Shown: positions 1 through 6,328 of the stretch, one piece after another
How positions within the stretch are numbered: the stretch's first letter is position 1
How the letters are laid out: each line of letters starts with the position of its first letter
Assembly (NCBI GenBank): GCA_009926195.1
Contig: RFPK01000024.1
Span: 1-14,521 of the forward strand
DNA length: 14,521 bases
Reading direction: 5' to 3'
Source of the DNA: Synechococcaceae bacterium WB4_1_0192
GTDB lineage: Bacteria; Cyanobacteriota; Cyanobacteriia; PCC-6307; Cyanobiaceae
Notes under the pieces: generated by a model
Seen by the model: only the letters and a program-made list of their open reading frames with translations
What the model was told of the DNA's origin: nothing
Databases searched by the model: none
Position numbers and translations under genes: made by a program

Positions 1-62
1 TGGAGTCGGCAGGGCTCAGGCCAGACACCCCACAATCAATTCGGATTTGTAGCGCGATGCAC

Positions 63-497
63 CTAAGGCCAGGCCACCAGTGCAGCGCCGATGGCCATCA
101 TCACCACCCCCAGCCAGCCCCGAACACTCAGCTGTTCCCCGAGGCACACCACACCGAGTACCGCCACCAGAACCACACTCAGCTTGTCGATCGGTGCCAC
201 CCGTGAGACGGGTCCGAGCTGGAGAGCCCGGAAGTAACACAGCCAGGAGCCTCCGGTCGCCAGTCCCGACACCACCAACGCGATCAGGCTGGGGCGCGGC
301 AGGCTCTTCAGTTGGAGCCACTGCAGCTCGCCGTTGGCCAGCAGCAGCAGGGTCAGGGCGATCGTCACAACCAACGTGCGCAGCAGCGTGGCCAGATTGG
401 CGTCGATACCCTGCACCCCCAGCTTGGCCAGGATTGCGGTGATCGCGGCCAGCAGCGCCGCGGCGCCTGCCCATAGCTGCCACATTGCCATCGACAC
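63..497 (-). CDS. EamA-family membrane transporter, single-domain (144 aa)
   Basis: This is a small integral membrane protein of the drug/metabolite transporter superfamily. The sequence shows five hydrophobic segments at about residues 5-26, 36-54, 68-90, 103-122 and 126-143, separated by short loops. There is a GGSWLCYFRAL stretch in segment 3 and a late GEQLS-RGWLG loop, both typical of EamA domains. The length equals one EamA domain, like the single-domain COG2510 type, which would have to dimerise, rather than the usual two-domain transporter of about 290 residues. Start: the first ATG (495-497) is followed closely by in-frame ATGs at codons 3 and 5, so the exact start is uncertain by a few codons. 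The gene is divergent from the secreted protein at 542, with 44 bases between them. The substrate cannot be predicted. Confidence 0.85.
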   Translation of the reverse strand: MSMAMWQLWAGAAALLAAITAILAKLGVQGIDANLATLLRTLVVTIALTLLLLANGELQWLQLKSLPRPSLIALVVSGLATGGSWLCYFRALQLGPVSRVAPIDKLSVVLVAVLGVVCLGEQLSVRGWLGVVMMAIGAALVAWP

Positions 498-509
498 ATC
501 CAGCGCTGT

Positions 510-538
510 GGACCAACAATGGCTCCAGATGGTGGTCC
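510..538. repeat. Inverted repeat in divergent intergenic region
   Basis: GGACCA (510-515) and TGGTCC (533-538) are perfect inverted arms separated by 17 bases. They fill most of the 44-base gap between the divergent EamA gene and the secreted-protein gene. The position would suit a shared operator, but 6-base arms can occur by chance, so this is only a candidate. Confidence 0.25.
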
Positions 539-541
539 CGG

Positions 542-961
542 ATGACGCCGCGTCAGCTCCTCTTCACCCGCCTCGGCGCGATGATTAGCCTGGGTCTGAT
601 GGCCAGCCCTGGCCTGGCTGCGCCGTTCAGCTACGACCCGGTGTCCTTTGCCGGCTATGCCAACGCCGTCTTCAAGCGGGATCAGAAGGACGTGTTCGTC
701 CGCAATCTCGGCACCTGCCTGCGAGAAGGCAGCAAGCGCGAGGGCTATCGCTGTCTCTCTGGTGAACTGCTTCAGGCCGACCCCGGCCGTCAGGGCCGCA
801 ACTTCTGCAAACTCGATGCCATCTGGTACGTGCCATTCAGTCGCACCATTCAGTACCGCACCGCCAGCTGCGTGTTCCGCAACGACCAGCAGCGCTTGAT
901 TGAGCAGGGCCAGCGATTGCTGCGTCAGGGCCTGAACACCCTCGAGAATCACAATCCCTGA
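542..961 (+). CDS. Hypothetical secreted four-cysteine protein (139 aa)
   Basis: I do not recognise a family. Starting at the ATG at 542, the first 26-27 residues form a good Sec signal peptide: a basic start (MTPR), a hydrophobic core and a GLAA cleavage region, with maturation likely after residue 26 or 27. The frame stays open upstream to 485, but that longer start would run into the divergent EamA gene and bury the signal peptide, so 542 is preferred. The mature part has exactly four cysteines (C59, C71, C89, C110), an even number suited to two disulfides in the periplasm or thylakoid lumen. It ends in a glutamine- and leucine-rich predicted helix (about 116-134). The gene lies 42 bases upstream of a thioredoxin-like gene on the same strand, which would fit a thiol-dependent protein, though that link is only inference. 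Confidence 0.75.
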   Translation: MTPRQLLFTRLGAMISLGLMASPGLAAPFSYDPVSFAGYANAVFKRDQKDVFVRNLGTCLREGSKREGYRCLSGELLQADPGRQGRNFCKLDAIWYVPFSRTIQYRTASCVFRNDQQRLIEQGQRLLRQGLNTLENHNP

Positions 962-1003
962 CAGCCCTGCCGCCGCTACCTAACCTCAGTCCAGCGACCG
1001 GAC

Positions 1004-1315
1004 ATGTCCATGCTGCATGTACTGAAGTTCAGCTCCCAGGACTGCGGCACCTGCCATCGCATGAGTCATTACGACGCCGCCGTCTGCGATGAACTCGGCT
1101 GCACACTCATCAGCGTGATGCTGCAGGACACTGAGCTCTACCGCCGCTACCGGCGCGTGTTGTTGGCCCGCTATCCCGACAAGCAGGGCATGGGGTGGCC
1201 CACCTACCTGCTGGTCAGCGAGCCGGATGGGGAGTTCACGATCCACGGGGAACTGCGCGGCGGCATGCCCAAGGGGGACTTCCGCCAGCGGCTCACCGCC
1301 TTGTTGCCCGCCTGA
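1004..1315 (+). CDS. Thioredoxin-like protein with CGTC active site (103 aa)
   Basis: This is a thioredoxin-fold protein. The redox motif C14-G-T-C17 sits after the first beta strand (HVLKFSS), and a GWPTY segment supplies the cis-proline expected opposite the active site (P66). The length (103 residues) is that of a minimal thioredoxin domain, with no signal peptide or membrane segment, so it should be cytoplasmic. The motif is CGTC rather than the CGPC of TrxA, which usually shifts redox potential and partner choice, so classical thioredoxin activity should not be assumed. Start: ATG at 1004, with a second ATG two codons later (1010). It is followed 36 bases downstream by csaB on the same strand, and both probably share a transcript with the secreted protein upstream. 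Confidence 0.88.
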   Translation: MSMLHVLKFSSQDCGTCHRMSHYDAAVCDELGCTLISVMLQDTELYRRYRRVLLARYPDKQGMGWPTYLLVSEPDGEFTIHGELRGGMPKGDFRQRLTALLPA

Positions 1316-1351
1316 GCCGGTGCCAAGCTGCGCCCCAGACGGTCCAGGGTC

Positions 1352-2428
1352 TTGGCGGCACATCCGAACCGAGAGCAGGCGCGAGGGCCGCAGCGGCCGG
1401 TCCTGCTCTGCGGGTACTACGGCGAGCACAACCTCGGCGATGACGCCCTGCTTGAAGCCCTGCTGGCCCTGCTTCCGGCCGGGGTCGTGCCCCTGGTCAC
1501 CGCCCACGATGCGCTGCAGGTGCAGCAGCGCTTCGGCGTGGCCACCGTGCAGCGACGCAGCCTCAAGGCCGTGCTGCTGGGGTTGTCGCACAGCCGGGCC
1601 CTGGTGTTCGGCGGCGGCAGCCTGCTGCAGGACGCCACCAGCTTTCGCAGCCTGATCTATTACGCCGTGCTGATTGCCGCAGCGCGTCTGCAGGGCAAGC
1701 CGGTGCTGCTGTGGGCCCAGGGTCTGGGTCCCCTGCGGCGTCGGCCCAGCCGGCGGCTGGTGCGTCTGTTGCTCGGGGCGGTCAGCGGCTGCAGCTGGCG
1801 TGATCCGGAATCAGCGCAGCTGGCGGCGCGGCTCGGGCGGCGAGCTCCCCACGGGGGTGACGCAGTCTGGACTCTGCCACCCGGTTGCTGGCGGGGCCAG
1901 GGCGGGCCGATCGTGCTCTGCTGGCGGCCCACACCGCTGCTGCAGGGTCAGGCCTGGCGTCCCTATCTGCAGGCCATCGCCGCATTGGCGCAGCAGCACG
2001 ATCGCATCGTGCTCTGGCTGCCGTTCCATAGCGACCAGGATCGTGGCCTGCTCGAGAGCCTGCGGGATCAGGGCCTGATCAGCGATGGTCTGTTGCGTCG
2101 CAGCCGCCTGGTGGAGGTGGAGCGTCCCCAGCAGGCCCTGGCCCTGTTCGAAACGGCCGGCCTGGTGGTGGCGATGCGCCTGCACGCCCTGATCCTTGCG
2201 GGCCTGGCTGGAGCACCCGTTGCCGCTCTCAGCTACGACCCGAAGGTGCAGGCCTGTGCCACCGGCCTGACCTGCCCCAGCCACGACCTGGCCGATCCTG
2301 CGGATCCAGAGCAGCTGTTGGCCACCTGGCAGGGCTGCCTTGATCATCCGCCTGCAGCCGCTGTGATCGCGGCGCAGCGTGACAGCGCCGCTGTGCACGC
2401 TGAGCTTCTGCGCCGACTGGAGTGCTGA
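1352..2428 (+). CDS. csaB: Polysaccharide pyruvyl transferase CsaB (TTG start)
   Basis: This enzyme of the polysaccharide pyruvyl transferase family transfers pyruvate from phosphoenolpyruvate to a sugar of a cell-wall or exported polysaccharide, forming a ketal. Visible hallmarks are the N-terminal GYYGEHNLGDDA motif (21-32), FGGGSLLQD (86-94), WAQGLGP (121-127) and, near the C-terminus, AMRLHALILAGLAGAPV followed by SYDPKV, all characteristic of CsaB. At 358 residues it is full length for the cyanobacterial form. The start is TTG at 1352. No ATG or GTG lies upstream in frame after the preceding gene's stop at 1313-1315, and the family motif begins only about 20 residues in. There is no signal peptide or membrane span. 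The CsaB link to anchoring S-layer proteins is known from Bacillus; in this organism the acceptor polymer is unknown. Confidence 0.93.
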   Translation: MAAHPNREQARGPQRPVLLCGYYGEHNLGDDALLEALLALLPAGVVPLVTAHDALQVQQRFGVATVQRRSLKAVLLGLSHSRALVFGGGSLLQDATSFRSLIYYAVLIAAARLQGKPVLLWAQGLGPLRRRPSRRLVRLLLGAVSGCSWRDPESAQLAARLGRRAPHGGDAVWTLPPGCWRGQGGPIVLCWRPTPLLQGQAWRPYLQAIAALAQQHDRIVLWLPFHSDQDRGLLESLRDQGLISDGLLRRSRLVEVERPQQALALFETAGLVVAMRLHALILAGLAGAPVAALSYDPKVQACATGLTCPSHDLADPADPEQLLATWQGCLDHPPAAAVIAAQRDSAAVHAELLRRLEC

Positions 2429-2513
2429 GCATGGAGCCCAGCCGCTCGACCAAAGCCCGATGGGCATCGGCACGCTCGTGTGCGAGGGATGGCCAAGCCA
2501 GTCCGTGCCCTGG

Positions 2514-3083
2514 TCAGTCGGCTGTGTTCGCCTGCAGTTGGCGCAGCGTGGCCAGCACCTCCTGGCTGTGTCCCAGCGGCCGCACGGCCGTCCAGCGGGC
2601 GCGCAACTGCCCCTGCGGATCGATCAGGAAGGTGTGGCGCTGTGAGAAGGGAGCGATCCAGCTGCCGTAGGTCCTGCTGGTGCGGCCACCGGGATCGGAG
2701 AGCAGGGGAAAGGCGAGCGCTTCACTGCCGCAGAAGCGGGCATGGGAGTCAGCGTCATCGGCGCTGACTCCCACCACGGCGGCGCCGGCAGCGTTGAAGG
2801 CCTGCAGATCGCGCTGGAAGCCACGGGCCTCAAGCGTGCACCCTTCGGTGAAATCGCGTGGATAGAAGTAGAGCACCAGCCATTGGCCATGGAAGTCGGC
2901 CAGGCTTCGCTGCGCCTGCTGGGCTTCGCCCTCCAGGCCAGGCACGAAACCAGGTAAGGAGAAGTCCGGCGCGGGACGATCCAGCTCAGGCAGGGTCCCA
3001 CCGATGGCCAGGGCGTGGTCGGGCTTCACCAACAGGCCAAGGGCGCTGAGGCCGAGCCCATGCAGAAGCTGACGGCGGTTCAT
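2514..3083 (-). CDS. PrxQ/BCP-type peroxiredoxin with Tat-like signal (189 aa)
   Basis: This thiol peroxidase reduces hydrogen peroxide or alkyl hydroperoxides. The peroxidatic site is YPRDFTEGC, which fits P-x3-T-x2-C with C82; the conserved arginine lies in QRHTFLID. The residue five after C82, where many PrxQ proteins carry the resolving cysteine, is arginine. The only other cysteine is C118, 36 residues after C82, the same spacing as the Cys47-Cys83 pair of the Xylella PrxQ subtype. The N-terminus (MNRRQLLHGLGLSALGLL...ALA) has a twin arginine, a hydrophobic core and an A-x-A site near residue 26, so export to the lumen or periplasm is likely. Start: ATG at 3083 places the twin arginine correctly; a TTG at 3095 would add four residues. 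The gene follows rpmB and its terminator, and converges with csaB across 85 bases in which I see no clear terminator. Confidence 0.92.
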   Translation of the reverse strand: MNRRQLLHGLGLSALGLLVKPDHALAIGGTLPELDRPAPDFSLPGFVPGLEGEAQQAQRSLADFHGQWLVLYFYPRDFTEGCTLEARGFQRDLQAFNAAGAAVVGVSADDADSHARFCGSEALAFPLLSDPGGRTSRTYGSWIAPFSQRHTFLIDPQGQLRARWTAVRPLGHSQEVLATLRQLQANTAD

Positions 3084-3111
3084 GGGAGGACCCAACAGAC
3101 CTGCAGGACAG

Positions 3112-3136
3112 AAAAAACCCGGGCTGTTGGCCCGGG
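3112..3136 (-). terminator. Rho-independent terminator of rpmB
   Basis: Read on the minus strand, a CCCGGGC stem (3136-3130), a five-base loop and a GCCCGGG stem (3124-3118) are followed directly by six T residues (3117-3112). The seven-pair all-GC stem with a U-tract is a textbook intrinsic terminator. It lies 73 bases past the rpmB stop and only 28 bases before the peroxiredoxin ATG. Confidence 0.92.
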
Positions 3137-3141
3137 CGGAT

Positions 3142-3160
3142 CAGAGCTCGATCAGCTCTG
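3142..3160. other. Hairpin in the rpmB 3' untranslated region
   Basis: CAGAGCT (3142-3148) and AGCTCTG (3154-3160) are perfect arms around a five-base loop. This hairpin sits five bases before the terminator hairpin on the rpmB transcript and has no U-tract of its own. It may protect the mRNA 3' end or assist termination. Confidence 0.5.
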
Positions 3161-3209
3161 TGGTGTGGAGTTCCGGGCCGACATCCAGGTCTTGGCTCGG
3201 CTCGGTGGC

Positions 3210-3446
3210 TCAGATCTTGGCCAGATTGATGCCGAGCTCTTTGGCGTAGGCACCCAGACCTTTCTTCTGAATGGTCTTGAGGGCGCGCGTGGACACGCGG
3301 AGCTTGATGAAGCGGTTGCCCTCAGCCCACCAAAGGCGGCGCTCCTGAAGGTTGACCTGCTGGAGCTTCTTGGTGCGCACGTGGGAGTGCGAGACGGCCA
3401 TGCCGTTGTTGGCGCGCTTGCCGGTGAGTTGGCAGACCCGGGACAT
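3210..3446 (-). CDS. rpmB: 50S ribosomal protein L28
   Basis: This is a structural protein of the large ribosomal subunit. The N-terminus MSRVCQLTGKRANNG and the following SHSHVRTKK segment are the conserved L28 signature, and the 78-residue length is normal for bacteria. Start: ATG at 3446 begins exactly at the family N-terminus, and AAAGGT lies just upstream as a plausible ribosome binding site. The frame stays open for 14 more codons upstream, but these are not L28-like. The single cysteine in CQLTGK does not form the zinc-binding cysteine set seen in some L28 proteins. It is followed by two hairpins and a strong terminator. A possible promoter -10 element lies at 3495-3500. Confidence 0.98.
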   Translation of the reverse strand: MSRVCQLTGKRANNGMAVSHSHVRTKKLQQVNLQERRLWWAEGNRFIKLRVSTRALKTIQKKGLGAYAKELGINLAKI

Positions 3447-3494
3447 GACCTTTAACCGAATACGAAACAGTTGTGGAGCGTCGCCCACTTGTTG

Positions 3495-3500
3495 ATCCTA
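3495..3500 (-). promoter_or_regulatory. Candidate -10 element (TAGGAT) upstream of rpmB
   Basis: TAGGAT on the minus strand fits the TAnnnT pattern seen in cyanobacterial -10 elements. Its last base is 48 bases from the rpmB ATG, which would give a leader of about 40 bases. No good -35 is visible. The same TAGGATC string occurs upstream of hisZ and of the small ferredoxin gene. Confidence 0.35.
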
Positions 3501-3584
3501 TCAAACCGGTTGCAGGCACCGCTCCGAAGCCGGAGCAGCTGGAGCAGCTGTTCCGGCCCGGGGTGATCCCTGCGATCCGGCCAT

Positions 3585-5525
3585 TCAGAGGCCGCGATCC
3601 ATCAGTTGACCCATCAGATCACAGCTGCGCTGCTGGAACCCGGCCAGTTGGTTCGGCTCGAGGCCACCCACCGCCAGTCGCGCCATCTCATAGAGGTGGC
3701 GGCTGAGGTCATCGGCCAGCCGCTGGCTGGGGGAACCTCCTTCGGCGCCGGTGATCACCGAACCGGCCGAGAGCCTGAGCAGGCCCTCGACCAGGCGGTG
3801 CCGGCGGTTGACCAGCAGCACATGGTGATCCGGGAGTCCCGGCAGGCGCTGCTCCATCAGCGCCCCCATGTCGTTAATGCGACGCATCTGTTCCGGCAGC
3901 AGGATCAGGGCGGCGGGGGCGTTGTCCCCCTTGAGGGCCTGCACCTGGATCGTCACCTTGTCGTTGGCCAGGGCGGTCCTGAACAGCTCACGCAGCTTCT
4001 CGGAGTTGTCCTTGCCGTCGGCATCGCTGAGCTCGCTCTCCTTCTCCTGCAGGGAGTCGTCGAGTTCGCTGTCGACCCGTTGGAACTTCAGCTCCTCGTG
4101 CCGGTATTCGAGCCAGGGGATGAACTGGGTGTCGATGAAGGTGTCCGCCAGCAGCACCTCAGCCCCCTGGCTCTTCCACAGAGCCAGGGCACCGGCCTGG
4201 CCGGCTTCATCGGTGCAGTACAGGATCCGCTTGTCGTTGTCGGTGTCGAGGCGGCCGCGGTAACCCGCCAGAGTGGTGAAGGCCTTGCCGTCGGCACCGG
4301 GAATCGGGTCGAGGCTCTGGTTCTCAGCCGCTCCTTCGTCCGCGCCGCCCGGTTGATCCTGGGCTGGTGCCGTCGTGCCGAACAGCACCAGGTCAGCCAC
4401 CTGTTCGGCGAATTTCTCGTCCTCCATGGCGCCGATCTTGATGAATGGCGCCAACGCCTCCCAGATCTCGGCGTAACGCTTCGGTTCATCGCGGTGCAGC
4501 TGCTTGAGGCGATCGGCCACCTTCTTGGCCACGAAGCCGCCGATCGAACGCACGCGCCGATCGGTCTGCAGGGCCGATCGGCTGACGTTGAGCGGGATGT
4601 CCGGCGAGTCGATCACGCCGCGCAGGGGCAGCAGGTAGCGGGGCACCACCTCCTTGATCGAGTCGCTGACGAAGACGTTGTTGCAGTAGAGCCTGATCTC
4701 ACCCTTCTCCCAGTCGGCCCGGCCGGTGGAACGGGGGAAGTAGAGGATGCCCTGCAGGTTGTAGGGGTAGTCGGTGTTGAGGTGTACCCACAGCAGCGGA
4801 TCCCCCTGGAAGGGGTAGAGGTAGCGGTAGAGCGCGATGTAGTCGTCGTCGCTGAGTTCGCGGGGGCTCTTGCGCCAGGGTGCTTCGCGCTTGTTCACCG
4901 TTTCGCCGTCGAGCTGCACCTCAACCGGCATGAAGTCGCAGTAGGTGGTGATCAGCGTGCGGATGCGCGAGGGCTCGATGTATTCGAGCTCCTCCTCCAT
5001 CAGGTGCAGAATCACATCCGTTCCCGGTTCGCTGCGCTCGGCGGCCTCCAGGCTGAAATTGGGGGACCCATCGCAGCTCCAGCGCACCGCTTCGCTTCCC
5101 TCCCGCGCCGAGAGGCTGATCAGCTCCACCTGAGCGGCCACCATGAAACTGGAGTAGAAGCCCAGGCCGAAGTGGCCGATAATCGCGTCGCTTTCCTGCT
5201 TGTACTTCTCCAGGAAGTCCTCGGCACTGGAGAAGGCCACCTGGTTGATGTACCGCTTGACCTCATCAGCGCTCATGCCGATGCCGTTGTCGGAGATGGT
5301 CAGCGTCTTCGCCTCGCGGTCGATGCGGATCGAGATCCGTCCCTCCGGGCCCTCGCTGCAGTCACCCGCCATGGCGGCCATGCGCCGCTTGCTGATGGCG
5401 TCGACGCCATTGCTCACCAGCTCGCGCAGGAACACCTCGTGGCCGCTGTAGACGGCCTTCTTGATGATCGGGAAGATGTTCTCGGTGTGGATCTGGATCT
5501 GACCCTGTTCCGCTTGCAGCACCAC
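3585..5525 (-). CDS. htpG: Molecular chaperone HtpG (bacterial Hsp90)
   Basis: This ATP-driven homodimeric chaperone helps fold and stabilise client proteins under stress; in cyanobacteria HtpG is linked to heat, cold and light tolerance. The N-terminal GHKL ATPase domain shows FLRELVSNGVDAI (catalytic-type E35 and N39 when counted from the GTG at 5525), SDNGIGM with nucleotide-binding D79, and GHFGLGFYS near residue 117 for the lid. The middle and C-terminal domains are complete, giving about 646 residues, normal for the family. Start: GTG at 5523-5525 (or the adjacent GTG at 5520-5522) sits a few residues before the family core EQGQIQIHTENIFPIIKKAV. A TTG at 5579 would add an unconserved extension. 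No ribosome binding site is obvious, and I saw no CIRCE-like repeat upstream. Confidence 0.98.
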   Translation of the reverse strand: MVLQAEQGQIQIHTENIFPIIKKAVYSGHEVFLRELVSNGVDAISKRRMAAMAGDCSEGPEGRISIRIDREAKTLTISDNGIGMSADEVKRYINQVAFSSAEDFLEKYKQESDAIIGHFGLGFYSSFMVAAQVELISLSAREGSEAVRWSCDGSPNFSLEAAERSEPGTDVILHLMEEELEYIEPSRIRTLITTYCDFMPVEVQLDGETVNKREAPWRKSPRELSDDDYIALYRYLYPFQGDPLLWVHLNTDYPYNLQGILYFPRSTGRADWEKGEIRLYCNNVFVSDSIKEVVPRYLLPLRGVIDSPDIPLNVSRSALQTDRRVRSIGGFVAKKVADRLKQLHRDEPKRYAEIWEALAPFIKIGAMEDEKFAEQVADLVLFGTTAPAQDQPGGADEGAAENQSLDPIPGADGKAFTTLAGYRGRLDTDNDKRILYCTDEAGQAGALALWKSQGAEVLLADTFIDTQFIPWLEYRHEELKFQRVDSELDDSLQEKESELSDADGKDNSEKLRELFRTALANDKVTIQVQALKGDNAPAALILLPEQMRRINDMGALMEQRLPGLPDHHVLLVNRRHRLVEGLLRLSAGSVITGAEGGSPSQRLADDLSRHLYEMARLAVGGLEPNQLAGFQQRSCDLMGQLMDRGL

Positions 5526-5615
5526 GGCTGGTCGATGCGATGTGTGGCCAGATTCCCCCGAGCCGGGTGCTGGCGCCAAGGGGACCTGATGGGCAGGAAA
5601 CCGACCCCCTTCCGC

Positions 5616-5825
5616 TCAGGTGCGGGCGTAGTCAGGCTCCAGCCAGCAGAGCGGCAGCGCTTCCCCCGAGGGGAACACCAGCTCGTTCTTGGCGATGCTG
5701 GCTGGATCCTGGATCTCCTCGCCGGCGTGCAGACGCCCCTCCACCACCCGGGCGAAGGGATCCATCAGCTGCCGCACGTTCAACACCTCCAGCAGGGAGC
5801 CGTCCTCACGGGTCTTGAGAAACAT
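5616..5825 (-). CDS. Conserved small cyanobacterial protein, unknown function (69 aa)
   Basis: From the ATG at 5825 the protein starts MFLKTREDGSLLEVLNVRQL. It continues with a V-x-G-R-x-x-A-G-E-E-x-Q-D segment (28-40) and ends in ELVFPSGEALPLCWLEPDY. I recall this pattern as a conserved cyanobacterial family of similar length, sometimes loosely called acetyltransferase, but it is far too short for one and I see no catalytic motif. There is one cysteine (C60), no signal peptide and no membrane segment. The frame stays open upstream to 5981, but that part is arginine/proline-rich shadow sequence overlapping the DUF3598 relic. It lies 90 bases upstream of the htpG start on the same strand, so co-transcription is possible. 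Its own promoter would have to lie inside the relic. Confidence 0.8.
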   Translation of the reverse strand: MFLKTREDGSLLEVLNVRQLMDPFARVVEGRLHAGEEIQDPASIAKNELVFPSGEALPLCWLEPDYART

Positions 5826-5881
5826 GGTGATCGCTCGCTCGCGCACCGTCCGATGGCGATCGACGGCATCGTCTCGTCCAG

Positions 5882-6316
5882 TTGCACGACAGCGCGGGTG
5901 CCCTGAACGGACTGGTGCTGATCCGCGAATTCCGGGCCGGCTCGGTGGCGGTGGAGCAACCGCCGCTGCAGGCCGCGTCATTGCTGGGGGACTGGCGCGG
6001 GGAGGCCGCCACCATCAACGCCGACTGGCCTGAGCCCGACAGCGCCCCGGCTGCCATCCAGGTCCAGTCTGCAGCTGGTGGGGAGCTGAGCCTCCAGATC
6101 ACGATCGGCCTGCACAGCGAACAGGCCCAGGGTCGCCTGTTGCTGCTGCCGGATGGTGGCTATCACCTCTCACCCCTGCAGGTGAGCCATCGGCAGCCCT
6201 TCAGCGTCCAGGCTGGCTGGCTGGCCTCGCCAGGCCGCCTGCAGTGTCTGATCCGCCGCTTTGATGGCAGCGGCGCCTGGCAGTCCTCGACCCAGCTGCG
6301 CCTGCAGCGGCCCTGA
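5882..6316 (+). CDS. DUF3598-like protein, N-terminally truncated (probable relic)
   Basis: The sequence resembles the C-terminal part of cyanobacterial DUF3598 proteins, which have a lipocalin-like fold related to CpcS-type bilin lyases. Recognisable pieces are LVLIREFRAGS, then E-x-PPLQ-x-x-x-LLGDWRGEA, LLLLPDGG, and SHRQPFSVQAGWL followed by a LIRRFDGSGAW ending. Full-length members are roughly 250 residues or more; only 144 follow the sole possible start, a TTG at 5882. Family-like residues (RRHRLVQLHDS) continue in frame upstream of that TTG until the stop at 5828-5830, and no ATG or GTG lies in between. The reading frame probably represents a gene whose N-terminal half was deleted. It is otherwise uninterrupted to its TGA, so the truncation may be recent or the fragment may still be translated. 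It converges with the ferredoxin gene at 6329. Confidence 0.55.
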   Translation: MHDSAGALNGLVLIREFRAGSVAVEQPPLQAASLLGDWRGEAATINADWPEPDSAPAAIQVQSAAGGELSLQITIGLHSEQAQGRLLLLPDGGYHLSPLQVSHRQPFSVQAGWLASPGRLQCLIRRFDGSGAWQSSTQLRLQRP

Positions 6317-6328
6317 GCGATTCCGGGT

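Noticed and set aside
1..62. Left-edge 62 bases considered as the end of another gene or a tRNA
   Set aside because: I found no supported reading frame, tRNA fold or terminator. The stretch is too short to judge.
1811..2473. 220-codon minus-strand frame opposite csaB
   Set aside because: It has no recognisable motif, and csaB on the plus strand has the family signatures across the same bases.
2429..2513. Possible bidirectional terminator between csaB and the peroxiredoxin gene
   Set aside because: Only short stems (CCGAT-4-ATCGG, CTCG-4-CGAG) are present and there is no T-tract in either direction.
3606..5906. 766-codon open frame on the plus strand, opposite htpG
   Set aside because: It lies antisense across htpG, whose Hsp90 motifs are unmistakable. 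The translated sequence is low in recognisable motifs and is the usual mirror frame of GC-rich coding DNA.
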